Source: Lentisphaeria bacterium
Lineage (GTDB): Bacteria > Verrucomicrobiota > Lentisphaeria > Oligosphaerales > Oligosphaeraceae
NCBI GenBank assembly: GCA_016288215.1
Contig: JAEEYQ010000028.1
Span: forward strand, 1 to 34,697
Direction: 5' to 3'
DNA length: 34,697 bases
The notes under the pieces are model-generated. The model was not told where the DNA came from, searched no databases, and saw only the letters and a list, made by a program, of their open reading frames with translations. Position 1 is the stretch's first letter; every line of letters begins with the position of its first letter. This document shows, piece after piece, positions 14,403 through 22,537 of the stretch. Made by a program: the position numbers and the translations under genes.

Positions 14403-17342
14403 TACATCAATGGCAAAGTCGCCAAAGATTTCTTTAAGCCGTTGATGCACAGTGGTTTTTGAAACACCTTTCTTCAGAATGACCTGCAGGAAGCCGCCGC
14501 CGCCGGCGCCGCAGATGAGGCGTCCGTCGATGAGGTCCTCGATGCCGAGGAAGATGTGTTCGATGAGGGTGTTTGTGCTGCCGGCGTCGATCTTCTTGCT
14601 CAGCTCCCAATGCTGATTGAGAAGCTTGGCGAAGGCGTCCACATCGCCGCGTTCCAGCTCGAAGCGCATGAGGGCGGCCAGCTTCTGGATTTCGTTGAGG
14701 GCGAAAAGACTGTCTGGCTCGTTGCCCACGTAGCGGCCCACCACGTCTCGCAGGAGGTGTCGGGCCAGGCGGCGCTGTCCTGTGTAGATGAGGCAGAAGC
14801 GTTCATTGAGCTCCGCCAGCGTCTCCGGCCTGAGAATCACATGGTCCACCTTCAGCTTTTGCCAGATTCCGGGGCGAGAGCTGATGTATTTGATGCCAGG
14901 GGTGACGCCGCCCACTTGGTCCTGCCAGCCGCCTCCTGTTGACATAATTTGTTCCATGGCAAGGACATACGAATATAAATCATCTTCCGTGTAGGGGATG
15001 CCGCAGAATTCCAGCGTGGCCTTTGTGCAGGCGGCGGAGAGAATGGAGCTGGTTCCAAGTCCGCTTCCTTTCGGCACATGGGTCACTTCGCTGTGCATTT
15101 CGAAGCCGCCGCCCAGCCGGGAGAGGATTTCGGACAGGCTGGAGCCGCGTTGGGGGATGATGCCGCAGGCGAGCAGGCAGGCCTTCTGAAGGGCGAAGGG
15201 GTCATAGGGGTCGCCGGTCTTCTGAAGGGGTGCGATGGTGTCGAATTCGCCGTGCACATCCATGTCGCGGCTGTCGAACACCACCTTCATGTCCGGACGG
15301 CGGATCATGGTGACCTCCACGGGGCATTGGCCGTTGAGGGTGATGGCGGCGTTGAGGACGGTGCCGCCGTGTTCGCAGCAGAAGGGCGGCGTGTCGCTCC
15401 AGCCGCCGCCCCAGTTCACGCGCAGCGGCAGCTGGACGCTGTGGCGCTCCCTGACGATGTGCGCCTGCTCGTTGGTATGGAGGTGGCTAAGTGTCTCCTC
15501 CTGAATGCCTTGGGAGATGGTTCGGAAGCAGGCTTCCAGCTGTGCCTCATTCGAAAGGGCGGCACCCAGATAATAGTGCAGCCGAAGGCGTTCGCTGAAA
15601 TCCGCCTGTCCCAATTTGCGGTCAAGCCATTGGCGCTGAATGTCCGTTAAGGTCTCGGTTTGAAGCAGGGCCTTGCCGAGCCGGGCGGGTTTGCCAGCGG
15701 CAATCAATTCTGAAACTCGTTCCATGCGAACAAGTTCCGCCATTCGGTCATGCCATGCGATAAGGGCGTCCGCATCGGCGTCGTTGAAGCCGGAGCAGAG
15801 GGATTTTCGCGTCGCCTGCCGCCAAAACGCCGGCAGGGTCGCTGACGGCGAGGTGGCGGAATGGGAGGCGGCCATGACCATGGCGTGCAGGTCCAACGCC
15901 GCCGCCACCGCCTCCCGAATCGTGTCGCATTCGGGGTAGAGTCTGGCGTTCCATAAAGTTCGGGGTTCATCTTTCTCCCACAGTTCCAACGGGTTAGAGC
16001 TGAAAATCTCCTCCAGGGAACGCCCGAAGAGCCGCCCCTCCTTGGGGTTGTCCTGAATACCATAGATTCTACAGATGAACTTGCCGTTGGACTGTTTCAG
16101 GCCGTGAAGGACCACATTGTCCGGAATGGTCTCGTCATGGATGTCAATATAGGAAAGGATGACATGGCTGCCTACATGGGCGGCGCTGTGCACATAGGAC
16201 ACCTCCAGATAGCAGCCTTCGCCGATGGCGGCCTTTTCGGAGAGCACGGAGTCGCAGCCGGCGCAGTCCCCCTGAATGCAGCTGTTGACTTTGGCGCTCC
16301 AGCTCAAGTCGGAATAGGCGCGGACCCCGTCGGTCATCAGCGCCAGAACCTCTTGTGTGGTACCGAAATGCACGAATTTGGCCGGCGCCAGCTGCAGCAG
16401 CTTCATGCGATAGGGGCGCAGGCAGTTCCAAATGTCTGTCCGCGCCGCCGTCAGTTCGGGGCAGAAGCTGCCTTCGGGCTTTTCTTTTTGGAATTGCTCC
16501 AGCGTGGAGTCCTCCGCAAGGGGATAGAGGAAATCGCCGTAGAGGGAGAGGCGCACGGTACTGTTCACATAGCGGTCATAGCCCGCTTCGGTCTCCACAA
16601 GGCGAGCCAGGTCCGACACCATTTCCGGCGGGAAGATGACCGCGCCGGTGTCGATGTCCACCATGCCCCGCTCATTGACCGCGCCGGCCTGGGCCAGTGT
16701 CTCCGCCGTTTGTTTGTGGAGGAAGGCACGGACGTTGCCGCTTTCCCCTTTCAGGAAGACCCCATGGTCTTTGCCGGTCTGGACATCCTCCTTGAAGCTG
16801 ATGGCGGCGGCGCCGCGGCCGCTGTAGTCGATCTGCAGGGGATTGAAGAGCAGGAGCACGTCGCCGCTGAGCAGGACCATGCCTTCCCGAATGCGGCCGG
16901 GGACGGAGCTCATGGCGATGAGCAGCTCGTCGAACAGCGAGCTGCTTTTACCGTTGTCCAGAACATGGGGGACAGGGCTAAATAGCTTTCCCAGAGCACT
17001 ATACGTCGGCATGCGACGGCTGTCGCCACCGGAGTGGATGACCAAGATGCGGCGCCCTTTGAAGTCCCCGAAAAACGTTTTGCAGTAGCGGATGACGGAC
17101 AGCGTGGCGCCGCCGGAGCCGACTCGCTGTCCCTCCCGGTCCGGAACCACGGCGAAGTGGGTGGCCGGGGGCAGGGTCCGCAGCTGGAGCTGTTTGCGGA
17201 AACCGTTGGCCTGACGTTCGTTGGACGCGGTCAGAATAATGGCGTCCCAATGGGGAAACGTGGGTTTGGCCAGCGAGCGGGCAAAGTCCTGCGCGCAGTC
17301 AAAATAGGCGGTCTGCAAAAACAGGGCGGAGAGGTTTTTCAT
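14382..17342 (-). CDS. fkp: Bifunctional L-fucokinase / L-fucose-1-phosphate guanylyltransferase
   Basis: A 986-residue two-domain enzyme that phosphorylates L-fucose and couples the product to GTP, giving GDP-fucose by the salvage route. The N-terminal pyrophosphorylase half shows GSGGATLSV (~73-81) and HSGGDSRRMP (~102-111), the nucleotide-binding loops of the fucose-1-phosphate guanylyltransferase family. A left-handed beta-helix region follows. The C-terminal GHMP kinase half carries VNWGGGWSDTPP (~641-652), the ATP loop PKGSGLGTSSILSAA (~755-769) and GGGWQDQVGG. Length is close to Bacteroides Fkp. The start at 17340-17342 has AGAGGA five bases upstream. It lies 39 bases after the Na/Pi cotransporter gene on the same strand. 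Related heptose kinases (HddA) lack the N-terminal half, so fucose is the best call. Confidence 0.9.
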   Translation of the reverse strand: MKNLSALFLQTAYFDCAQDFARSLAKPTFPHWDAIILTASNERQANGFRKQLQLRTLPPATHFAVVPDREGQRVGSGGATLSVIRYCKTFFGDFKGRRILVIHSGGDSRRMPTYSALGKLFSPVPHVLDNGKSSSLFDELLIAMSSVPGRIREGMVLLSGDVLLLFNPLQIDYSGRGAAAISFKEDVQTGKDHGVFLKGESGNVRAFLHKQTAETLAQAGAVNERGMVDIDTGAVIFPPEMVSDLARLVETEAGYDRYVNSTVRLSLYGDFLYPLAEDSTLEQFQKEKPEGSFCPELTAARTDIWNCLRPYRMKLLQLAPAKFVHFGTTQEVLALMTDGVRAYSDLSWSAKVNSCIQGDCAGCDSVLSEKAAIGEGCYLEVSYVHSAAHVGSHVILSYIDIHDETIPDNVVLHGLKQSNGKFICRIYGIQDNPKEGRLFGRSLEEIFSSNPLELWEKDEPRTLWNARLYPECDTIREAVAAALDLHAMVMAASHSATSPSATLPAFWRQATRKSLCSGFNDADADALIAWHDRMAELVRMERVSELIAAGKPARLGKALLQTETLTDIQRQWLDRKLGQADFSERLRLHYYLGAALSNEAQLEACFRTISQGIQEETLSHLHTNEQAHIVRERHSVQLPLRVNWGGGWSDTPPFCCEHGGTVLNAAITLNGQCPVEVTMIRRPDMKVVFDSRDMDVHGEFDTIAPLQKTGDPYDPFALQKACLLACGIIPQRGSSLSEILSRLGGGFEMHSEVTHVPKGSGLGTSSILSAACTKATLEFCGIPYTEDDLYSYVLAMEQIMSTGGGWQDQVGGVTPGIKYISSRPGIWQKLKVDHVILRPETLAELNERFCLIYTGQRRLARHLLRDVVGRYVGNEPDSLFALNEIQKLAALMRFELERGDVDAFAKLLNQHWELSKKIDAGSTNTLIEHIFLGIEDLIDGRLICGAGGGGFLQVILKKGVSKTTVHQRLKEIFGDFAIDVWDCALL

Positions 17343-17381
17343 GGTTCCTCTTTGATTCATAGCATATTGATTATCAGATAC

Positions 17382-19982
17382 TTACGGCTCATCTCCAGGA
17401 ATGGAGAGGCGAATGCCATGCTTTGACATCTCCTTCGCGCGTTCGGCCACGTTGGCCAAGTGGGCCGAAATGCGCTCCATGTTGGCCAGAATCTCCACGA
17501 ACACGATGCCCTTCTGGACGGTGCAGTTTTGATTCTGAAGCCGGATTTCATGGTCCCGCTCGAAGCGCGAGGTCAGGTTCGCAATCTCTATCTCCTTGCG
17601 GATGACACGGTTAAAGGTTTCTTCATCATCGCGGATAATGCCATTGAGCAGTTCCGTGGACATCTGGCGGATCTGGTTCTGAATCTCCCGAATCTCGCCG
17701 ACGGCCTTTTCGGAGAGGGTGGTGGCCTCCCGAATCTCCTCTTCCGTGCCGCTGTGGGGATCCACCATGCCGTTGGCCACGGAGGGCATGGACTCGATCA
17801 GCTCGAAGATGTTGAGGGCGCGGTCGCCGATACGCTCCACGTCGTTGACGCAGTGCATGAAGATGGGAATGGTCTTGGACTGGGCCTCGCTCAGGTTCTG
17901 GCGGGTCAGCCGGACCAGATAGTCGATGATGTCCTTCTGGGCCTCGTCGATGCGGTTTTCAGACTCACGAATGTCGTCCCGCTTCGATTTGTCCTGCAGG
18001 ATGAAGGCGTCGGTGGCCTCTCCGGTCAGCTTGACGGCCTCCCGCGTCATGGTCATCAATGCGGTAAGGACCTGGTCCAGAGCGGCCGACGGCACCTTGA
18101 GCAGATGGGATTCAAGGAAGCAGAGGTGCTTGTGGGTGGCCTCGGTGGCGTTGCCGTCAGGGACAATCAGTTTGGAAAGGATGGCGACAATGCGAGTGAA
18201 GGGGAGGAACAGCAGCACGGTCAGCAGGTTGAAGAGGGTGTGGGCGCTGGCCAGATGGCGGCCGATGTTCTCCGGATGGGGGCACAGGACGATGCCGGAG
18301 GTGACTTGCTCCACCAGTTCCAGGAAGACGGGCTGCCCATGCCATTTCACATAGAAGAAAGGAATCATGACCAGCACGCCCAGCACTTTGAAGATGGTCG
18401 CCGCCATGGCCGTCTGCTTGGAGGAGCGGCTGGTTCCGATGGAGGCCAACAGGCCGGTGATCGTGGTGCCGATGTTGTCTCCAAGTATCAGGGGGACAGC
18501 GGTATAGAAATTCAGCAGGCCGCATTCAGCCAAGGCCAGAGTCATGCTGACGGTGGCCGCGCTGCTTTGGACGATCATGGTCAGGATGGTGCCGGCGGCG
18601 ATGGCGCCCAAGATGGAGAGCAGGGGCATGTTGCCGTTGCGGGGGGCGCAGTCGAAGGTTTTGAAGAAGTTCATGAAGCTGGGGAAGTCCGCCAGAGCCT
18701 TCATTTCGGAGCTCATCATCATCATGCCGAAGAAGAGCAGGCCGAAGCCCAAAATGGAGTTGCCCAGGCCCTTCCATTGGCTCTTTTTGGAGGAGAGCAG
18801 GATGATCATGCCGATGCAGAGGGCGGGAAGCGCCAGTCCATCCAGCTTCAGGGAGACCATCTGGGCCGTCACGGTCGTGCCGATGGCCGCGCCGTAGATG
18901 ATGCCAATGGCCTGATCCAACATCAGCAGTCCCGCGTTGACGAAGCCGACGATCATGACCGTGGTGGCGCTGCTGGACTGGATGAGCGAGGTGACCACGA
19001 TGCCCGCCAGAACCGCCTTGAACCGATTGCCCGCGAACAGCTGCAGCAAGTTTTTGAAGCGGTCGCCGGCCATTTGCTGTAAACCATTGCTCATCAACAT
19101 CATACCGAAAATGAACATCCCGAGTCCCCCGAGAACTTCAATAAGGATGTTCCAGCGGCTCAAGGCCAGTACACGGACTTTCAGCCCGCGGCTGCGGTAC
19201 TGTGGGGAGGGGATGGCGGTCTTCATGTCCGCATCGCCGTAGCGGAAGCCGTCGCCGGTGTCGATGGCGAATTCATAGGTGCCGGTAAAGCGGTCCGCCG
19301 TCGTCACGGAGATGCAGACCTGTCCGTTTGGGTCCGTGAGGAAATTCTTGTTGTTCAGCTTTGCCCCTTTGTCGCCGCCGGTCTGGCGGACGTAGACGGG
19401 AAGGCCGGCCACCGGCCCCGCCGCGTCCTTTAGAGTCAAGGTGATGGGAACTGGAATCTTCTCTCCTGCAATGACTTCCTGATTGACTCCCGTGATTTCG
19501 ATGCCCGCCACGGCATGGATGTACAGCGGGGCCACATGGGGGAAGTCCGGACAGGTGACCTTGAAGTATTGGTCGCCGAATTGGCTGCCCAAAACCAGAC
19601 GGCAGTGGAAAAGTCCTCCTTGATCTGTAAGTCCTTCTTGGGGAATGCTTTCCGCATCACTTGTCTGGGAGTGCAACGGCTCAATGCGAACCTTGACGCC
19701 GACGGCCGGCGGCGCGCTTGCAGAGGTGAAGGAGCCGGATCCCCTTGCTCCATGAACTTCGATGGTGATCTGTCCGGGCAGGGGAGCGGAAACGGGCCCG
19801 CATTGTCCATCTCCTTCTCGGATAGACATTTGGGACGCCTCATGGCTGCCTTCTTGCGAACAGCCGGACAGGGTTCCGATTGCCGTGAGAGCCAAAAGAA
19901 GAAGCGCGCATCCGAAGAGGGTCGGACGGAGGCGACGGCGAAGGCAGGACAAATGGGAAGGCAAGGGATTGGGTGATGTCAT
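17382..19982 (-). CDS. Na/Pi cotransporter-family protein with lipoprotein signal, Ig-like and PhoU-like domains
   Basis: An 866-residue protein. Residues 1-41 end in the lipobox LSGC after a hydrophobic stretch. Residues ~65-260 are beta-rich with two Ig-like (invasin/Big-type) patterns, such as VKVRIEPLHSQ...TDQGGLFHCRL and IPVPITLTLKDAAGPVAGLPVYVRQTGG. Residues ~276-600 are a Na/Pi cotransporter II domain with the paired motifs SLIQSSSATTVMI (~330) and MIVQSSAATVSMT (~468). The last ~230 residues form a helical PhoU-like domain with CVNDVERIGDRALNI. The expected role is sodium-coupled phosphate uptake or a related anion flux at the inner membrane. An alternative ATG at 20060 overlaps the tsaB stop as ATGA and could couple translation, but would push the lipobox to residue 67, so I prefer 19982. 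Confidence 0.85.
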   Translation of the reverse strand: MTSPNPLPSHLSCLRRRLRPTLFGCALLLLALTAIGTLSGCSQEGSHEASQMSIREGDGQCGPVSAPLPGQITIEVHGARGSGSFTSASAPPAVGVKVRIEPLHSQTSDAESIPQEGLTDQGGLFHCRLVLGSQFGDQYFKVTCPDFPHVAPLYIHAVAGIEITGVNQEVIAGEKIPVPITLTLKDAAGPVAGLPVYVRQTGGDKGAKLNNKNFLTDPNGQVCISVTTADRFTGTYEFAIDTGDGFRYGDADMKTAIPSPQYRSRGLKVRVLALSRWNILIEVLGGLGMFIFGMMLMSNGLQQMAGDRFKNLLQLFAGNRFKAVLAGIVVTSLIQSSSATTVMIVGFVNAGLLMLDQAIGIIYGAAIGTTVTAQMVSLKLDGLALPALCIGMIILLSSKKSQWKGLGNSILGFGLLFFGMMMMSSEMKALADFPSFMNFFKTFDCAPRNGNMPLLSILGAIAAGTILTMIVQSSAATVSMTLALAECGLLNFYTAVPLILGDNIGTTITGLLASIGTSRSSKQTAMAATIFKVLGVLVMIPFFYVKWHGQPVFLELVEQVTSGIVLCPHPENIGRHLASAHTLFNLLTVLLFLPFTRIVAILSKLIVPDGNATEATHKHLCFLESHLLKVPSAALDQVLTALMTMTREAVKLTGEATDAFILQDKSKRDDIRESENRIDEAQKDIIDYLVRLTRQNLSEAQSKTIPIFMHCVNDVERIGDRALNIFELIESMPSVANGMVDPHSGTEEEIREATTLSEKAVGEIREIQNQIRQMSTELLNGIIRDDEETFNRVIRKEIEIANLTSRFERDHEIRLQNQNCTVQKGIVFVEILANMERISAHLANVAERAKEMSKHGIRLSIPGDEP

Positions 19983-20056
19983 GTTCTCGTGGTGTGGAGG
20001 AGGGGCACCCCAGATTCCTTGCCGAAGCGCGGGTTCCGTGATGGCCCCCGCAGCTG

Positions 20057-20758
20057 TCATTGGGGAAAGGTTCTTGTTATTCGTGGAGCGACGAAGACCG
20101 GCGGTCGGACATAGAGCGGCTCGCAGCTCGCGGTGATCTCCGCCTCGGTGGTCGGCCATGGCCATTGGGCCGCCGAGGCCTGGAGAAGCGCCGCCGCCTG
20201 AAGTCGTTCCAGCCGACAGAGGGCGTCATCCACGGTGTGCGGCAAAGGGGGAAGCATGGGAGCCTGTGCTGTAACCCATTGTCCACAAGCATATTCGGGA
20301 AGAAGCAATGGGTCCGGATCCAAAACAATGGGCGCCATGAGGGGCCGAAGCGCAGAATTTTCTCTAACATAAACGGAGAGAAGGACTTGGCCACAGCGTG
20401 CATCCTGAATGACGCCAATCCGGCCGCCCGTTTCCGTGTTCACAGGGGAGACGGCGCAGGCCAAGGCATAGCTGCTGGGCACGCCCCGCAGTTTGGCGCC
20501 TGTCACGGCAATGATGCCTTTGAGCAGGGCAACACCGTAGCGGAGGCCCGCGAAGCTCCCTGGCCCAATGCCCGCCGTCCAATGCGTGACATCCTCCAAT
20601 TTCAGCTGATGGGACTGGAGAGTCTGTACAATCCAGTCGGTCAGCTTCTGGTCATTGTCCCTGCCCGTTCCGGGAAGGGTGGCTTCGGCAAGAAGTCCGC
20701 CTTCATCGGCGATGGCCAGGGAGCATCCCAAAGAGGTGTCAAGGGCAACGTGAAACAT
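20057..20758 (-). CDS. tsaB: tRNA threonylcarbamoyladenosine biosynthesis protein TsaB
   Basis: A 233-residue TsaB, the partner that binds TsaD (with TsaE) in making N6-threonylcarbamoyladenosine at position 37 of ANN-decoding tRNAs. Recognised by the ASKHA-fold N-terminus FHVALDTSLGCSLAIADEGGLL, the helix GRDNDQKLTDWIVQTL, and the diagnostic GIGPGSFAGLRYGVALLKGI (usually GPGSFTGLRIG). The C-terminal half is variable, as usual for the family. Length is normal. The gene seems to head a minus-strand run with the Na/Pi cotransporter gene; the stop overlaps a possible ATG of that gene. An AT-rich element 52 bases upstream (20811-20832) is shared with pdxK. No strong Shine-Dalgarno is visible. Confidence 0.9.
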   Translation of the reverse strand: MFHVALDTSLGCSLAIADEGGLLAEATLPGTGRDNDQKLTDWIVQTLQSHQLKLEDVTHWTAGIGPGSFAGLRYGVALLKGIIAVTGAKLRGVPSSYALACAVSPVNTETGGRIGVIQDARCGQVLLSVYVRENSALRPLMAPIVLDPDPLLLPEYACGQWVTAQAPMLPPLPHTVDDALCRLERLQAAALLQASAAQWPWPTTEAEITASCEPLYVRPPVFVAPRITRTFPQ

Positions 20759-20810
20759 GAATGAATCCGCAAAACAGGGGCTTGCGATGAAAAAACGGCG
20801 TCAATTTTGA

Positions 20811-20832
20811 ATACAACTATAATATAATGCCA
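20811..20832 (-). promoter_or_regulatory. Conserved upstream element, copy 1 (tsaB)
   Basis: A 22-bp segment 52 bases upstream of tsaB agrees at 20 of 22 positions with the segment at 23421-23442 upstream of pdxK. On the minus strand both begin TGGCATTATATTA. The AT-rich centre suggests a promoter -10 region or a shared operator. Confidence 0.5.
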
Positions 20833-20899
20833 CATCCAAGACTCTGCACGGTGACATGGCGCATTTTGATGGGCGGCGCGCCAAGGCGACAATTCAGCC

Positions 20900-21120
20900 A
20901 CGCCATATCGGCAAGGCAAGGATCGCGCAGCATACGGAGAACGTTTGCTGGAGCGCATTTCACGCGAACTGACCACAACGATTGGAAACGGGTTCGGCAA
21001 ACCGAACCTGCGCAATTGCAGGATGTTCTACCGAACCTATCCGACCGAAGAGGAGATTCGATACGCATTGTGTATCAAATTGAGCTGGCCCATCTTCGGG
21101 CGAACTGCAATGCCGCTTTG
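20900..21120 (+). pseudogene. Degraded DUF1016 (YhcG-type nuclease) N-terminal fragment
   Basis: The frame reads QGKDRAAYGERLLERISREL, then TTTIGNGFGKPNLRNCRMFY and RTYPTEEEIRYALCIKLSW. This is the N-terminal helical domain of DUF1016/YhcG-family PD-(D/E)XK nucleases (family form: G..RA.YG..LL..LS..L...FG.GFS..NLR.MR.FY..YP...LSW). A TGA lies in frame at 20867-20869 with no plausible start, and homology ends near 21118 where the tandem repeat region begins, so the catalytic domain is missing. Another frame carries RHIGKARIAQ, suggesting an upstream frameshift. The frame stays open to 21496 but nothing after 21120 looks like the family. Probably a decayed defence- or mobile-element-associated gene. 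Confidence 0.6.
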
Positions 21121-21171
21121 TAAAATCTCACAATCATATCAAAATGCGACATGTCAAACAGTGGGGAATCC

Positions 21172-21290
21172 ATTTATGTTTGCAAAATGTGTTGGATGTG
21201 ACTCATTTGTGTTTGCAAAATGTGTGGAATTTATCCTGTTTGTCTTTGCAAAATGTGGGAGAATAGTCAAATTTGTCTTTGAAAAATGTG
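21172..21290. repeat. Four-copy tandem repeat with exact 33-bp period
   Basis: Copies start at 21172, 21205, 21238 and 21271. Each has a ~20-bp core close to ATTTGTGTTTGCAAAATGTG followed by a ~13-bp variable stretch. In the open plus frame the core reads FVFAKC, giving 11-residue units, but no protein is otherwise supported here. The flanks (21121-21171 and 21291-21491) are AT-rich to mixed, with no recognisable gene. Confidence 0.8.
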
Positions 21291-21491
21291 GTGGGATATT
21301 TAGGATTTTGATCTATAATTATGTCTCCTGCAAATGGTTAGCCTTATATCAAAAGTTGGTTTTTCCCTTCCATGCCCATCATGATGTTGAATCCGTCTAT
21401 CCTCCTGCCATCAGAATGCTCGTGAAAGACAGCGGTGGCATAAGGCAGAGCAGGCCGAAGGAAGAGCCGCTACGCGACTTCCCCGCAAGCG

Positions 21492-21580
21492 TCTAGCTAG
21501 CTCTAGAAACTCTAGTAAAATTCCTAATTTCTAATTTCTAATTTCTAATTCCTAATTTCTAATTCCTAATTTCTAATTCC
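21492..21580. repeat. Composite repeat: CTAG-rich 9-mers plus CTAATTT heptads
   Basis: 21492-21515 holds four CTAG tetramers in 9-nt-spaced units (GCTCTAGAA, ACTCTAGTA). From 21521 to 21580 comes an unbroken chain of 7-nt units alternating CCTAATT and TCTAATT. The heptads run into the 3' end of yigZ and contain its stop codon. The same 9-mer-then-heptad order is seen at 25877-25974 and 26873-26910. Confidence 0.85.
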
Positions 21581-22180
21581 TTCTTCCTCTTCCGGCTGGC
21601 AGCGGATTTTGCCTCTGGAGAGATCCGTGAGGGCCGTCAGGACGGCGGCGCGTTGGTCGGCGGGCAGAGTGGCCTCCAGATGGACGCCGTCCGTAAAGGT
21701 CTCCTTGCCGATGGTGGCCTGATGGGCGTCGAGCAGGCGTTTGGCCTGTTCATAGAGGGGGTAGGGGATGTCCAGCCGGAGAGTGGCCAAGGGGATGTCC
21801 TCCCGCGTGGGGGCGATGGCAAGCACCTCCTGAACGCTTTCCGTGTAGGCCTTGACCAGTCCACCCGTCCCCAGCTTGATGCCGCCGAAATAGCGGGTGA
21901 TGGTGACGATGAGGTTGGTGATGCCGCTGCCTTTGAGGACCTCCATGGCGGGGCGGCCAGCGGTGCCAGGGGGCTCGCCGTCGTCGGAGCAGCCCATCAC
22001 ATTGGCGGAGGGGCCGACGATGAACGCATGGACCACATGGCCCGCGTCCGCATAGCGCTCCTTTTGGGAGGCGAGAAGGGCACGGGCCTCCGAAGCGCTC
22101 TCCACGGGATAGACTTCCGCGATGAAGCGGGAGTTCTTGATGACGATCTCGTTTTTGGCGTATCCGCTAAGAATCAGCAC
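21566..22180 (-). CDS. yigZ: YigZ/IMPACT-family protein
   Basis: A 204-residue member of the YigZ/IMPACT (UPF0029) family, cytoplasmic proteins linked to translation control or nucleic-acid binding. The family signature is plain: VVHAFIVG (~49-56), CSDDGEPPGTAGRPAMEVL (~64-82) and TRYFGGIKLGTGGLVKAY (~95-112), followed by the smaller ferredoxin-like C-terminal domain (DUF1949 type). It is the last gene of a tight minus-strand set, nine bases after the HNH gene. The last residues (EEEGIRN) and the TAG stop are encoded within the CTAATTT heptad array, so the repeat has set or altered the C-terminus of this protein. Confidence 0.92.
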   Translation of the reverse strand: MLILSGYAKNEIVIKNSRFIAEVYPVESASEARALLASQKERYADAGHVVHAFIVGPSANVMGCSDDGEPPGTAGRPAMEVLKGSGITNLIVTITRYFGGIKLGTGGLVKAYTESVQEVLAIAPTREDIPLATLRLDIPYPLYEQAKRLLDAHQATIGKETFTDGVHLEATLPADQRAAVLTALTDLSRGKIRCQPEEEEGIRN

Positions 22181-22189
22181 GGGAGAACC

Positions 22190-22534
22190 TTAGCCCTTTC
22201 CACCCTGGTTCAGGCGATCCAGATACTCCTGCCATTCCACGGGAAGCAGGAACTTCTTCTTGCTGTTGCATTCCTTGCAGCAGGGGACCACATTGCCCTT
22301 GCGGGACAGGCCTCCGCGGATGATGGGGACAATGTGGTCCATGGTCAGCTCATGGGGATGGACTGCCTTGCCGCAGTAGTGGCATTTGCCTTTGCCGCAT
22401 TCGTTCTTCCACCATTGGGATTGGCGCAATTCCCGCGCCTTGGCCTTTTCGCGGCGGACATGGTCTTCGTCCGCAGGGATGAAATAGTCATCGTCGGCCA
22501 TGGGGGGCGGAAGCGGGTTCGGCTCATCCTGCAT
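22190..22534 (-). CDS. HNH endonuclease-domain protein
   Basis: A 114-residue protein with a compact HNH nuclease fold. Zinc-binding pairs are CHYC (Cys51, Cys54) and CKEC (Cys86, Cys89). The catalytic run is TMDHIVPIIRGGLSRKGNVVPCC with Asp66-His67 and Asn81, followed by NSKKK. The N-terminal ~45 residues are charged and probably helical. It is a free-standing small HNH protein of the kind common in bacterial chromosomes, with unknown target; possible roles include DNA repair or defence. The gene is packed between pdxK (three-base gap) and yigZ (nine-base gap), so it is co-transcribed with housekeeping genes rather than sitting in a mobile element. AGAGGA lies 11 bases upstream of the start. 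Confidence 0.85.
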   Translation of the reverse strand: MQDEPNPLPPPMADDDYFIPADEDHVRREKAKARELRQSQWWKNECGKGKCHYCGKAVHPHELTMDHIVPIIRGGLSRKGNVVPCCKECNSKKKFLLPVEWQEYLDRLNQGGKG

Positions 22535-22537
22535 AAG

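Noticed and set aside
14382..17342. Heptose kinase (HddA) reading of the GHMP kinase domain
   Set aside because: The N-terminal fucose-1-phosphate guanylyltransferase half and the total length fit Fkp; GmhB elsewhere does not require HddA here.
17360..17385. TGATTATCA near the fkp start as a second copy of the effector palindrome
   Set aside because: Only the inner 9 bp are symmetrical; the outer arms do not pair, and the site lies between co-oriented genes 39 bp apart.
17460..19082. 540-codon plus-strand frame opposite the Na/Pi cotransporter gene
   Set aside because: It is Gly/His/Asp/Gln-rich, which is typical of the complement of a membrane-protein gene, and carries no domain.
21172..21290. 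CRISPR array
   Set aside because: Repeats are imperfect, the variable part is only ~13 bp, there are only four copies and there are no cas genes.
20945..21496. Intact 183-codon gene from TTG
   Set aside because: Only the first ~60 codons match DUF1016; the rest is a tandem repeat and non-coding-like DNA.
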